A stretch of 40,966 nt of DNA. It comes from Planctomycetales bacterium. Its GTDB lineage: Bacteria; Planctomycetota; Phycisphaerae; SM23-33. Location of the stretch: contig DAOWOP010000002.1 of assembly GCA_030642005.1 (NCBI GenBank), positions 1 to 40,966 on the forward strand, in the 5' to 3' direction. Under the pieces are notes generated by a model. That model saw nothing but the letters and a program-made list of their open reading frames with translations. It was not told where the DNA came from and ran no database searches. Shown piece by piece: positions 30,171-39,402 of the stretch; positions within the stretch are counted from its first letter, which is position 1, and the number at the start of each line of letters is the position of its first letter. A program made the position numbers and the translations under genes.

Positions 30171-31361
30171 CTATTTCTTCCGTCGTTTGAGTATCTCCGC
30201 TATCTCGTTACAGTCTTTATCACCTCGGCCGGAGAGATTGACGAGGATGATTTGTTCCGGCTTCATTTTCGGGGCGATTTTCATGGCTTCGGCGACGGCG
30301 TGGGCGGACTCCAGAGCAGGGATGATCCCTTCGGCCCGCGAGAGCGCCACGACGGCGTCGAGGGCCTCATCATCGCTGCACGTGGTGTACCTCACCCTGC
30401 CGGTGTCTTTCCAGTATGCGTGTTCAGGCCCGACGCCGGGGTAATCCAGCCCGGCAGAGACGCTGTGAACCGGCGCGGTCTGCCCGTCGGAATCCTGGAG
30501 AACGTAACTCCTTGCCCCGTGCAGCACACCGGGCTGCCCTGCCACCAGCGATGCGGCGTGGTCGCCCAGGCCCATGCTGCGCCCGCCGGCCTCAACGCCG
30601 ACCATCTCGACAGCCTCGTCGATCATCGGCGCGAAGATGCCCGCGGCATTGGACCCGCCGCCGATGCAGGCGACGATTACGTCCGGCAGCCGGCCTTCGG
30701 CGTCCATCATCTGCTCGCGCGACTCCCGCCCGATGCAGCATTGAAACTCGCGAACCATTTCCGGAAACGGCGCAGGCCCGACGACCGAGCCGAGGATGTA
30801 ATGCGTATGCTCGACCGAGCCCATCCAGTCTCGCATGGCCTCGTTGCAGGCGTCCTTGAGCGTCCGCTGGCCGGTGGTTACGGGGATGACGCGTGCGCCC
30901 AGAAGTTCCATACGGAATACGTTCAGTGCCTGTCGGCGGATGTCCTCAGTGCCCATATAGACTTCGCAGTCCAGCCCGAAGACCGCCGCTGCCGTCGCCG
31001 TCGCCACGCCGTGCTGGCCTGCGCCGGTCTCGGCGATGACCCGCTTCTTGCCCATCCGAAGCGTCAGCAGCGCCTGACCGAGGGTGTTGTTGATCTTGTG
31101 TGCGCCGGTATGGTTCATATCCTCGCGCTTGAGGTAGATTTTCGCCCCGCAGGCCTGCTCGGTCAGGCGGCGCGCGAAGTACATCTCGCTTGGCCTGCCT
31201 GCGATTTCACGCAGGCAGCGGTCGAACTCGGCCAGGAACGATTCATCAGCCATTGCAGCGTGGTATTCGTGATCCAACTGCGCCAGTGCAGCCATCAGCG
31301 TCTCCGGCACGAACTGCCCGCCGTAGGGGCCGAAGTAACCGACTTTTTCGTTTTCAGACAT
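30171..31361 (-). CDS. trpB: Tryptophan synthase beta subunit
   Basis: The protein has 396 residues. It begins GYFGPYGGQFVPETL and has the PLP-lysine motif REDMNHTGAHKINN, then ETGAGQHGVATA, the phosphate-binding loop IGGGSNAAG and SVSAGLDYPGVGPEH. It condenses indole with serine. The ATG at 31361 is used; a GTG three codons earlier is the alternative. It is preceded by a sugar isomerase-like gene with a 14-base gap and followed by trpA. No other trp genes are present, so the pathway is split over the genome. Confidence 0.96.
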   Translation of the reverse strand: MSENEKVGYFGPYGGQFVPETLMAALAQLDHEYHAAMADESFLAEFDRCLREIAGRPSEMYFARRLTEQACGAKIYLKREDMNHTGAHKINNTLGQALLTLRMGKKRVIAETGAGQHGVATATAAAVFGLDCEVYMGTEDIRRQALNVFRMELLGARVIPVTTGQRTLKDACNEAMRDWMGSVEHTHYILGSVVGPAPFPEMVREFQCCIGRESREQMMDAEGRLPDVIVACIGGGSNAAGIFAPMIDEAVEMVGVEAGGRSMGLGDHAASLVAGQPGVLHGARSYVLQDSDGQTAPVHSVSAGLDYPGVGPEHAYWKDTGRVRYTTCSDDEALDAVVALSRAEGIIPALESAHAVAEAMKIAPKMKPEQIILVNLSGRGDKDCNEIAEILKRRKK

Positions 31362-31375
31362 AATTCTCACTGTGC

Positions 31376-32146
31376 CTATTTCAGCCCCATCCCGCGCAGG
31401 TTGTCCAGCGAGATTTTCAGCGACTCGAACGGGTCGCGCCCGTAGCAGTCATCCTGCTCGACGCAGTACCATTTGACTCCGGCGTCCTTTGCCGCTGCGA
31501 GGATGGCCAGCCAGTTGAGGTTGCCTTCGCCGATCTCGGCGAATCGCTGCTGGTTGTCGGAGCCTATGATCATATCCTTGACGTGCAGCAGCGGCAGCCT
31601 GCCGGCGTATTTGCGTATCCACTCGGCAGGGTCGCCCCCGCCGGCCTGAACCCAATATGTATCAATCTCGACCTTGACGTACTGAGGGTTGGTGTTCTCG
31701 TAGAGGATTTCCAGCCAGGTCTTTCCGTCGGCTTTGGCGAACTCGAAATTATGGTTGTGATAGGCAAGGACGATACCGGCATCGGCAAGCGCTTTGCCGA
31801 TCTCATCCATTTGGGCGGAAAAGGCCAGGATGCCGTCGGGATTATGGAACTCTTCGGGCATATAGGCAACGGCGGTATGCCCGCAGCCCCAAAGATGGTG
31901 TTCTTCAATGAACCCATCGAGTTCTTCTTCCAGTCGCTGGAGCGAAGTATGCGAGGAGGCGCAGATAAGGCCTTCGCCTTCGAGCATTTTTGCAATTTCG
32001 GACGGGGCACACGGGCCGAAGCCCGAAATCTGGACCGCCTCGTAACCGATGGCCTTGACCTTCGCCAGCGTCTTGGCGATGTCGGCAGGGGTCTTGAGGA
32101 ACTCCCGAAGCGTGTACATCTGTGCGGCGATACAGGAACTGCTCAT
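31376..32146 (-). CDS. Sugar phosphate isomerase/epimerase-like TIM-barrel protein
   Basis: The protein has 256 residues of the xylose-isomerase-like TIM barrel (IolE/hydroxypyruvate isomerase group). Visible motifs are IGYEAVQISGFGP, CASSHTSLQRLEEE, VLAYHNHNFEF, YVKVEIDTYWVQAGG, LLHVKDM and WYCVEQDD, which together give the Glu/Asp/His metal site. The real substrate is not known. Planctomycetes carry many paralogues, often for cyclitols or sugars. It is placed directly before trpB, which makes co-transcription likely but a role in tryptophan synthesis unlikely. Confidence 0.88.
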   Translation of the reverse strand: MSSSCIAAQMYTLREFLKTPADIAKTLAKVKAIGYEAVQISGFGPCAPSEIAKMLEGEGLICASSHTSLQRLEEELDGFIEEHHLWGCGHTAVAYMPEEFHNPDGILAFSAQMDEIGKALADAGIVLAYHNHNFEFAKADGKTWLEILYENTNPQYVKVEIDTYWVQAGGGDPAEWIRKYAGRLPLLHVKDMIIGSDNQQRFAEIGEGNLNWLAILAAAKDAGVKWYCVEQDDCYGRDPFESLKISLDNLRGMGLK

Positions 32147-32204
32147 AGTGATTGTTTCCTTCTTTGTTGTAGGTGTTTTAATGGTTTTATTTTCAGGCCG
32201 GCGA

Positions 32205-33104
32205 TTAATCGTCGGCAGGTTTGGCCTCTTTCATCCTGCTGCTGAGCCAGAAACCCGCCACTGCCCCGCCCGATCCCAAGGCCAGCCAGTCAACAGGAAG
32301 AGCAGCCCGGAGCGGCAGATTCCTGGCCGACATCAGGGCCGATTGCCAGACCGGCCCGCTGCCGCCGCCGCTTGCGCCCACCCAGCCAAGGGCGAAGACA
32401 AGCACCGCCATTATTATCGGCCCGAACCACAACGGCACGACCGTGCGGATTGGGAAGGTCTGGTGGGCCGCCAGGGCAGCGATGAAGAAACTCGCCGCCA
32501 GAGCGAAGGCTATTTGTCCGCGGTCGGTTGACCGGAAGGTTATCACCAGCAACAGCATCGCCACAGCCAGTTCCATAATCACGGCCCCGGCAGCGTGCAT
32601 CACCTGCGTCTTTCCGGCCTGTTTATCGGTTGACTTCGCAGTCAGCGCCGGATTTTTCCAGGTAACTTTCGGTAACAGTCGGTGCAGACCTGCGCGGACC
32701 AGTACGATTACAATCATCGCCCCCAGTACAACGACCGCCATGGCCAGAACCTCCGCCGACAACAGGGCGAACAGCCGGCCGAAATTGCCTTCCCAGCGCC
32801 ACAGCAGCATTCGCATGGGGCCGCTGGCGAAACTGAACCCCGCCACACCGACAAGCGTCGCCAGCAGCGCCCCTTCGGGTCTGGCCGAGAGTGTCAGTGC
32901 GGCGCAGCCGGCGGAAATTGCCCAGACCGCCACGGCGAAGACAACAAACCGCCCGTAGTCGCCCATCGGCACAAAGGCCGTCGCCCCGACCGGTTCCCAC
33001 GGCCTGAGGGCGGGGGCGATGAGAAAATAAACAATGGCCAGTGCGGCAGCAGCCGCAACCTGAACCTGCACTTTTTCCAGTAAATGCCGTCTGTGGTGGC
33101 TCAC
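32205..33104 (-). CDS. Multi-pass membrane protein of unknown function
   Basis: The protein has 299 residues, mostly hydrophobic, with about eight predicted membrane helices (for example 15-33, 50-70, 78-95, 110-136, 165-185, 190-210, 218-240 and 270-290). No charged active-site motif or known family was recognised. It overlaps the upstream creatininase-like gene by 4 bases (ATGA), so the two are translated in step. Confidence 0.78.
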   Translation of the reverse strand: MSHHRRHLLEKVQVQVAAAAALAIVYFLIAPALRPWEPVGATAFVPMGDYGRFVVFAVAVWAISAGCAALTLSARPEGALLATLVGVAGFSFASGPMRMLLWRWEGNFGRLFALLSAEVLAMAVVVLGAMIVIVLVRAGLHRLLPKVTWKNPALTAKSTDKQAGKTQVMHAAGAVIMELAVAMLLLVITFRSTDRGQIAFALAASFFIAALAAHQTFPIRTVVPLWFGPIIMAVLVFALGWVGASGGGSGPVWQSALMSARNLPLRAALPVDWLALGSGGAVAGFWLSSRMKEAKPADD

Positions 33105-33928
33105 GCTTTGTGTTCCTTTCGGTCGCCTCGCAATTCCCGCTCGCGACGGAAAAACTCGTCGGATAGTTCGGCTGCGACGGTGTCGTCCTTTACAGCGCCG
33201 ATGAAGCGGGCCAGTCCGTCGATCATGGCCTCGGCAAAGACTTCGCCCTTTTCGGCCGAGGCCTCTCGGGCGTCGCCGGCGTAGTGTTCCGGATAGTCGG
33301 CGTACCAGCCCAACGCCGTACCGCCAGGCTTGATGTGGTCGAGTCGGCCCAGGGCGCTGCCGATCTGCCCGGCCAGGGCGTCCATCTTCACCAGGTCAGG
33401 CCGGTGAGCCGGCATCAACGATGTTTCGTTCTCGCCGGCGTGTTTGTCGTCGGTGGTGGTCCAGACCTCCTTGGCCAGACGAGCACGGTCGGCGTCGCTG
33501 ATACCAGCGTCATAGAAAATCGTATAGACCTGGTAGGGCTTCTTTTCGGCCAACTGGCATTGGCAAAGGAAATTCACCAATGCGATATTTCCCCCGTGGC
33601 CGTTATAGACGACTATTTTGGTGAATCCGTTTCGCCCGATTTCGTCGAAAATGTTCAGCATCAATTCCACCAGCAACTTCGGCGGCAGTGTAATTGTACC
33701 GGGGAAGCATTTCGCTTCGAATATCTGGCCCAGAAACCAGGGCGGAAAGACCACAGCCGGTTCGCGTTCGGCCGCCCGGGCAGCGACGTAATTGGCGTTG
33801 ATCATGTCCGTGCCCAGCGGCAGGTGTGGCCCGTGGCGCTCCAGAACGCCCATCGGGACCACGCACGTCCGACCGCAATCGACAACGGCCTTTGCGAATT
33901 CGTCGGCGGTTAGCTCTTCCCAAAGCAT
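33101..33928 (-). CDS. Creatininase-family amidohydrolase
   Basis: The protein has 275 residues. The metal-site motifs of the family are present: VVPMGVLERHGPHLPLGTDM with Glu, His and Asp, YNGHGGN with a His, and HAGENETSLM with a Glu. Family members hydrolyse cyclic amides (creatinine) or act in mycofactocin and riboflavin-type pathways (MftE, ArfB). The substrate here is unknown. AGGAG precedes the ATG. It is the first gene of the minus-strand run that continues into trpBA. Confidence 0.9.
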   Translation of the reverse strand: MLWEELTADEFAKAVVDCGRTCVVPMGVLERHGPHLPLGTDMINANYVAARAAEREPAVVFPPWFLGQIFEAKCFPGTITLPPKLLVELMLNIFDEIGRNGFTKIVVYNGHGGNIALVNFLCQCQLAEKKPYQVYTIFYDAGISDADRARLAKEVWTTTDDKHAGENETSLMPAHRPDLVKMDALAGQIGSALGRLDHIKPGGTALGWYADYPEHYAGDAREASAEKGEVFAEAMIDGLARFIGAVKDDTVAAELSDEFFRRERELRGDRKEHKA

Positions 33929-33960
33929 CTTTCACTCCTGTCAAAAGATTCCAGAAGGTG

Positions 33961-33989
33961 CATTTTGACCGATGGGAGTGATTTGTCAA
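33961..33989 (-). promoter_or_regulatory. Possible promoter of the creatininase-trpBA run
   Basis: On the minus strand TTGACA (33989-33984) is a perfect -35 box. The -10 position 17 bases away is AAAATG (33966-33961), which is poor, so the call is tentative. Confidence 0.35.
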
Positions 33990-34072
33990 AAGCAAATCAT
34001 TCGCGAGAGATGTTCATTGCGGCCGACTTTGCCGGCGGGCGCCGTGTTTCTGAAGCAACCGGTGCAACAAAA

Positions 34073-35998
34073 TCAATTTGTCTGCCTGTTTCGTCGCCTG
34101 CGCAAAAGCACGCAGCCGCCGAAAACAAGCAGCGTAACAGTAGCAGGTTCCGGAACCGCTACGAGTTCCGTCAGCGAGGTGTAAGGCCGCTGGCCTCCGG
34201 AAGTGCCGACCACACGGATCGCTTCGCCTGTAATCGGGGCAAATGACAGTTCGATGGACTGGAAGTAGGCGTAGGGATCAAGGGCTTCGCTGAGTGAAAG
34301 ACCATCCACCTCGACCCACTCGCCATCATGGAGGACTTCCACGATCAAGTCTGTGAAGTATCCGCCGTAAGGCTCGTAATTCGGGTCGGTCGGATCCCTG
34401 CTAAGTCCGCCTCCCCCACCCGAAGGCCGAATGTCACCCTCGTGCAATACCAGTTGATCGAACAGAACCTCGCGGTCGAAATGAAGTTCGTAGCCATCTG
34501 TCCGGGCGCCAGTGCCGCCATTGTATGTGTCGAACGGCAGGACGCCGTTGTTCGTCAAGTCCACCACGCCGTCGATCAGGCGGTTCTGGTCCGTGCGATC
34601 ATTCGTGTCGTTGTCGGCGATGACCACACCATTGCGCGTCACGACAACATACACCTGGCCGCCAAGGGCCAGCACCTGTCCGACGAGTCCACCCGGGCCG
34701 GTATCAGGGTCGCTCACGTCGGCCGTGTTGACCAAATCGAGACCTGTTCCCGCATCCACAATGGTGTATTGCCTCGTGGCGCCGGAACCGCTTATGGTTC
34801 CGCCCCCATTCAATATCTGCATCTCCGCAGCCGTTTGCATGATGCCCAGCACCTCGTCGGTGGTCCAGTCTGATTTGGGCAGGCCCACCACGGTCGAACT
34901 GTCGTAATAAGTTTGCGGGATGGCCGACACGTCCAGCCCCGCCGTCGTCAGCTCTGCGAGAATGACATTAGCGCCCTTCATCATGCCGATCAAGCCGCCG
35001 GCCGTCGCCGGGTTGCAGTCGGAGTCTTCCCCGCCACGAACGCCGTACTCCACGGTGTCCTCGAAGTCGCCTTGTCCGTAAAGAATTGCCAAAGTCGTCA
35101 GCCCCGTGTTCGAGGGAGACTCGACCCAGACTCGATCCCGACCTCGCTGGTGGGCAAAGCTGATGATCTCATTGCGACTGTTCAGCCAACTGTTTAACGC
35201 GCCGTCGTCGTCCAGATCAGCCTGGTATAATTGCTGCGCCTTTGTAACAATTTCGCGAGTCCAACTGCCCGTGGGCACGACCTCCAGCCCCTTGTTCACC
35301 AGCGTTTCAACATTCGGAACCGGCATAGCCGGCGCTTCGGCATACATGGCCGCGTAGAACTGGGCCGCGTGCAGGCTGTATCCGCTGTTGGTGATCCCTC
35401 CGAAGTCCCCGGACAGGTTCGCCGCCTGCTGACGCATGCCCGGAGCAATGGCGCCGAGGGACTCGGTGGTGATCTGCGAGTCGATCGCCCAGCCGGCATT
35501 GATGTTGTGGCGAACGCTACCCGACTGGACCGCTGACAGACTGTGGTCATTGATCTGGTACCACGCCTGTCTGTTGGCGATGTACAAGCCGCTGGACGAA
35601 ACGTTATCCGTCCATAGCGAGGTCCGCTCGGCAACGCTCAGCGAAACCTTGGTCTGCAGAGAATGTGCGTATAGAAACTCCAGGCACGTATCATCATCCC
35701 CAAGCCACTTGGTTGTGTCGCCGGCGAGAGCGCCTGTTTTGGTATAGTACTGGCCCGTCAGGATAGTATTCCACTGAACTTGATAATCGGTGATGGGCTT
35801 GTTGACCGGGTTGGGGCCCTCGTACAAAACGGTCGTAAGGCCCTCCACTTGGCGACCGGCGTAGTTTCCGAGCAACTGCCCCAGCCACATGCCCTCAAGT
35901 CTGTCCAGATACGCATCGGCCAGGATGGTCCGATCAGCCAATGCCGAATTACAGAAAACCAGAACGATAACAATTGCAATAAACAAACTCGCACGCAT
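34073..35998 (-). CDS. Exported ADP-ribosylglycohydrolase-like protein with PEP-CTERM tail
   Basis: The protein has 641 residues with a signal peptide (about 1-21, ending SALA). Residues about 25-385 resemble the ADP-ribosylglycohydrolase fold: DRLEGMWLGQLLGNYAG, WLGDDDTCLEFLY (metal-binding Asp cluster), and GGEDSDCNPATAGGLIGMMKG near the end of the domain. A beta-rich, discoidin-like segment follows (DREVLFDQLVLHEGDIRPSGG, then IELSFAPITGEAIRVVG). The C terminus is VPEPATVTLLVFGGCVLLRRRRNRQTN, a sorting tail. Family members remove ADP-ribose or related N- and O-glycosidic groups. An exported version likely acts on another substrate such as a glycoside. GGAGG precedes the ATG. Confidence 0.85.
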   Translation of the reverse strand: MRASLFIAIVIVLVFCNSALADRTILADAYLDRLEGMWLGQLLGNYAGRQVEGLTTVLYEGPNPVNKPITDYQVQWNTILTGQYYTKTGALAGDTTKWLGDDDTCLEFLYAHSLQTKVSLSVAERTSLWTDNVSSSGLYIANRQAWYQINDHSLSAVQSGSVRHNINAGWAIDSQITTESLGAIAPGMRQQAANLSGDFGGITNSGYSLHAAQFYAAMYAEAPAMPVPNVETLVNKGLEVVPTGSWTREIVTKAQQLYQADLDDDGALNSWLNSRNEIISFAHQRGRDRVWVESPSNTGLTTLAILYGQGDFEDTVEYGVRGGEDSDCNPATAGGLIGMMKGANVILAELTTAGLDVSAIPQTYYDSSTVVGLPKSDWTTDEVLGIMQTAAEMQILNGGGTISGSGATRQYTIVDAGTGLDLVNTADVSDPDTGPGGLVGQVLALGGQVYVVVTRNGVVIADNDTNDRTDQNRLIDGVVDLTNNGVLPFDTYNGGTGARTDGYELHFDREVLFDQLVLHEGDIRPSGGGGGLSRDPTDPNYEPYGGYFTDLIVEVLHDGEWVEVDGLSLSEALDPYAYFQSIELSFAPITGEAIRVVGTSGGQRPYTSLTELVAVPEPATVTLLVFGGCVLLRRRRNRQTN

Positions 35999-36082
35999 GA
36001 GAAATCCTCCTGATTATCCGAAAATGCCCCAAACGCCCCCATACGTATCTTCATCCATAGACAAACCAACCTCTTCGATATT

Positions 36083-36112
36083 ATTTTACCATAAACAGGC
36101 GGATTTGTCCAA
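36083..36112 (-). promoter_or_regulatory. Promoter of the ADP-ribosylglycohydrolase-like gene
   Basis: On the minus strand TTGGAC (36112-36107) and TAAAAT (36088-36083) are separated by 18 bases, about 85 bases before the ATG at 35998. Confidence 0.5.
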
Positions 36113-36165
36113 TAAAAACCGGGGCGATATAAGGGCTTGGTTGGAGATCCGGCGCCTCTCTATAC

Positions 36166-38304
36166 TTATTCTCTCTTCGATGAAGGCATATCGAGCATCT
36201 CGACAACCTTTCCGTTTTGTCGGATTTCTATCGTCGGCAGGGTGTCCTTTGTCTTTGGTAGCAGCAGTCGGTAGCGGAATCGGTTGCGGGAGAATGTAAA
36301 TCCCGGGAGGAATCCCAACGGATTTGCCGGGTCGATTGCCGTCGGCTCGGCGTCTTTTTTCATCGTCGTCAATAGGATAACGGCACGGTTCCTGAACGGT
36401 ATCTCAATCCGCCAGTCGCCGTGCTCGGCGTCGGGTTTCTTCTTCATCGGCGGATAGTTTTTACCGTTAACGAATGATTCTTTCCCCTGCCCGCCGACAA
36501 GTATCAATTTGACCTTTACAGGCAGAATCACTTGTCCAACCAGTTGTCCGCCGCCATGAGAGATGATAAACCGGTCACCGTCAATTTTGGGCCTGTCGAT
36601 GCTGTGAATAATCCACTTCACTTCGGCGCCGGGTTTTTTCGTCTCAACGCTGTCAAAGACGACGAATGTGTCGATAGCGTCCGAGCCGGGATTTTCGGGG
36701 CGGAGGTGATAGAACGCTCGAACGGCCCGGCTGACCTTGGCGGGCGAGTAGGATTTCGTCGCATCGCCGGCGGCTGCGGCGCAGTATCGACCGGTCTTGA
36801 ATGCTATAATTTTCCCAATGTCAGACTCACAGCCGGGCTTGAACTTGCCGACGCGGTCCTGTCCCTTGCCTCGCATCTGCCCGCCGTCGTTACTCCCACC
36901 GGCGCCCCTTGCGCTCCAGGCCCGCCCGCTGAATTTTTCGGCAGGGTCGAATACCAGTATCCCATTGTGGGCAACCGTCCGACAGTAATAGTTACCACGA
37001 TGCGCCCCGTAGTCGTTCGTGCCGCTGTCGATAGCCAGTGAGCCGGAGCGGTGAATCACGAACGTGTTATTATCCAGGTGCTGATGCCCGGCATAGTAAG
37101 GCCCGCACTGGAACAGGGCAAAGGCGGCGTTTTTATCGCCCCAGCCGGTGCGGAAATAAACGTGCCCGAGTTTGGGAAAACACGCCGCAAGCGGCAGAGA
37201 CATCTGCCTGGGCGACTTGGCTTTGAGTTTCGGATTCCGCCAGAGTATTTCCTGCCAGCCCTGCTGGACGTATTTCCATTTGTACTTTTCCGCCAGCCAT
37301 TCCGCCAACGGGTCGTCAAGGCGCGTCGCCAGAAGGTGCATAAATGTCTTAAGATTCGCACCGGGCTTGAGGCCGCTTGAGCAATCTTCGCTGCGCGCGA
37401 AGGTTCCCGTATCGGGCCTGAGGCCATAGGCGTGCCAAACGCTCTGGCCCCGGAAAAACGAGGAATCCTTGAATAAATCCTGCCCCGTCGCCACCCGCCA
37501 CATCTCGCACGTCAGCGCCAACGGGCGGGCGTAACCCCAATCATTGTACGAAAACCCCTCAGGCTGACCACCGACGAAGAACGCATCGCGCCGTTTAGGG
37601 GTTGGTGGTTGAGCAAGATAACGAACGTAGGCCAGCGTCCCAGCCCACTCTTGCCGATTCAGTTCACCGGCGATTTCATTCGCTGCCGGAACGGCATGAT
37701 TCAACAAATAGTCCATTCCGGTCTTCATAAGGCTTGCCGTTCGGCGCTGTTCGATATTTTCCCCATCCAGCAAAACCGCCACGTACAGCACCGCAAGGTG
37801 CTCGCCAACGAAGTGATTATTGAAATCGCTGTGCCGCCAGACCTTTTTTGATACCCAGTCGGACATGTCTAGCAGCGTCCTGCCGTATTTTGCTCGCTCG
37901 GCGGGCGTAAGGTCGTTCCATATCCAGTCGGTTGCCATTGACGCGCCGCGAAGCCACTCCGGCGTAAGGTATTGATTCTTAGGCCAGTTGCGACTCATCG
38001 CGTCGAGGAATTCTTTCGTCTTGTTCAGATATTTCTTCTCGCCGCTGACGAGGTACATGAAAGCGGGGTACGCTACGTTTGTCCGGTCGGTCCAGCCGGT
38101 ACCGGCCTTGCGGGACATTATCCAATCAGCCTTTTTCATCGCGGCGAAGACATCTTTCATAGGCCCGGCGCATTTTGCGCGGATCGCTGGGACGTCTTCG
38201 GCGGTTACATAAATCCTGGGATGTGCGATGCGAACCTTCGGCGCAGCGGCAAAAGCGTCTGTCGCCAATGCCAATATCAGAATCATCGTATATCTCATGC
38301 TCAT
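36166..38304 (-). CDS. Heparinase II/III-like polysaccharide lyase, exported
   Basis: The protein has 712 residues with a signal peptide (about 1-20, ending DAFA). An alpha-barrel region (about 30-350) includes RIYVTAEDVPAIRAKC, DWIWNDLTPAERAKYGRTLL and WRHSDFNNHFVGEHLAVLY. The heparinase II/III beta-sheet region follows, with YYAGHQHLDNNTFVIHRSGSLAIDSG and YYCRTVAHNGILVFDP, whose Tyr and His are the usual catalytic set. It probably cleaves an acidic polysaccharide in the periplasm or outside. The start overlaps the end of the glycosyltransferase gene by 4 bases. It may act on the product of that neighbour or on external polymer. Confidence 0.9.
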   Translation of the reverse strand: MSMRYTMILILALATDAFAAAPKVRIAHPRIYVTAEDVPAIRAKCAGPMKDVFAAMKKADWIMSRKAGTGWTDRTNVAYPAFMYLVSGEKKYLNKTKEFLDAMSRNWPKNQYLTPEWLRGASMATDWIWNDLTPAERAKYGRTLLDMSDWVSKKVWRHSDFNNHFVGEHLAVLYVAVLLDGENIEQRRTASLMKTGMDYLLNHAVPAANEIAGELNRQEWAGTLAYVRYLAQPPTPKRRDAFFVGGQPEGFSYNDWGYARPLALTCEMWRVATGQDLFKDSSFFRGQSVWHAYGLRPDTGTFARSEDCSSGLKPGANLKTFMHLLATRLDDPLAEWLAEKYKWKYVQQGWQEILWRNPKLKAKSPRQMSLPLAACFPKLGHVYFRTGWGDKNAAFALFQCGPYYAGHQHLDNNTFVIHRSGSLAIDSGTNDYGAHRGNYYCRTVAHNGILVFDPAEKFSGRAWSARGAGGSNDGGQMRGKGQDRVGKFKPGCESDIGKIIAFKTGRYCAAAAGDATKSYSPAKVSRAVRAFYHLRPENPGSDAIDTFVVFDSVETKKPGAEVKWIIHSIDRPKIDGDRFIISHGGGQLVGQVILPVKVKLILVGGQGKESFVNGKNYPPMKKKPDAEHGDWRIEIPFRNRAVILLTTMKKDAEPTAIDPANPLGFLPGFTFSRNRFRYRLLLPKTKDTLPTIEIRQNGKVVEMLDMPSSKRE

Positions 38305-39356
38305 CTCCTTACCGCCTCGCGGGCCGTCTGGGCGCGAAGGGAAACTTTGAACGTATATTGCTTCAGCAGGAAAAACGTTACCCAGAACAGAACCGTCTGC
38401 GAGATGACCTTGGACAGTATCGTATCAAGTTCCAGCCATTCGATCATAATGTGCAGAAACGCAAATGACGCCGCCAGGTTAATCCCCGCGACTACGGCGT
38501 AGCGGAACATCTCGTCGCGGTGAATTTTCTTGCGCACGCGAAACGCGAAGAACCGCGAGACGAGATAGTGATTGGCCAGGGCGACTGCACGGGAAATCAG
38601 CAGCGCCGGGATATAGTGAACGCCGAACAGCCACACGATTGCAGAGAAGATCGCAAACTCCAGTATCGCCGATGAAATCCCCGCCGCGGCGTAACGCAGG
38701 ACGACGAGAAATATCCGCATCGCGTCGGGCAGGTTGCGGAAGGAGGTGAGTTGATTCTCGCCGATATAGACGGTGGAGATAGTCGCGGTGGTCATCTTCA
38801 GGCCCATATGGTCGGCGTTGAAGAGCATTGCCATTTCGGTCTCGTACCTGCCCCACGACAGTCCCGGCATGATTTTTCGCAGCGCCTCCGGCGTGAACAG
38901 TCGATAGCCCGTCTGCGTATCGCGGAGTTTTTTACCGGTCTGGAGGCGGAAGGTCCATCGCGTCAGCAGGTTTCCCACCTGTCTCTGCGGAGGCATCTCC
39001 GATACACTGCGCGAGCCGACGACCACGTCGCTTCCGGTCTCGACCGCCGCCGAGACCAGGCTGGGTATCTCTTCGGGCAGGTGCTGGCCGTCGCTGTCGA
39101 GCGTAACGACATAGTCGCAGTCATCGGCGATTGCCGCGGCGAACCCGTAACGCAGCGCCACGCCCTTGCCCTGATTTTCCGGCAGGGCGATGACCTCGCA
39201 GCCGGTGGTCTTTATCCAATCGAGCGTGTCGTCGGTTGACCCGTCGTCGATTGCGATGACGCGGCCGGCATAAGCCCGGCAGCGGACAATCACATCCACG
39301 CAGGCCTCCGAGACGTTGTAGCAGGGAATGACGGCGGTAACTTTCGGTTTGTCCAT
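38301..39356 (-). CDS. Glycosyltransferase family 2 fused to GtrA-like membrane domain
   Basis: The protein has 351 residues from the ATG at 39356. The GT2 domain (about 1-220) has VTAVIPCYNVSEACVDVIV, AIDDGSTDDT, TLDSDGQHLPEEI (DXD-type metal site) and DTQTGYRLFTPEAL, the DPM1/polyprenol-phosphate sugar synthase type. The GtrA-like part (about 222-345) has four membrane helices and YFAFRVRKK-like basic loops (SRFFAFRVRKKIHRDEMFRYAVV). Such fusions make and flip polyprenol-linked sugars. A TTG six codons earlier is an alternative start. It is translationally coupled to the lyase gene. Confidence 0.9.
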   Translation of the reverse strand: MDKPKVTAVIPCYNVSEACVDVIVRCRAYAGRVIAIDDGSTDDTLDWIKTTGCEVIALPENQGKGVALRYGFAAAIADDCDYVVTLDSDGQHLPEEIPSLVSAAVETGSDVVVGSRSVSEMPPQRQVGNLLTRWTFRLQTGKKLRDTQTGYRLFTPEALRKIMPGLSWGRYETEMAMLFNADHMGLKMTTATISTVYIGENQLTSFRNLPDAMRIFLVVLRYAAAGISSAILEFAIFSAIVWLFGVHYIPALLISRAVALANHYLVSRFFAFRVRKKIHRDEMFRYAVVAGINLAASFAFLHIMIEWLELDTILSKVISQTVLFWVTFFLLKQYTFKVSLRAQTAREAVRR

Positions 39357-39402
39357 GCCGGAAGAGATTCTCAAGGCCCGCGCCGTTCAAGTCAAGGCGC
39401 GA

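Noticed and set aside
30252..31445. A 397-codon plus-strand ORF opposite trpB
   Set aside because: It mirrors trpB codon structure and has no family features; TrpB motifs on the minus strand are complete.
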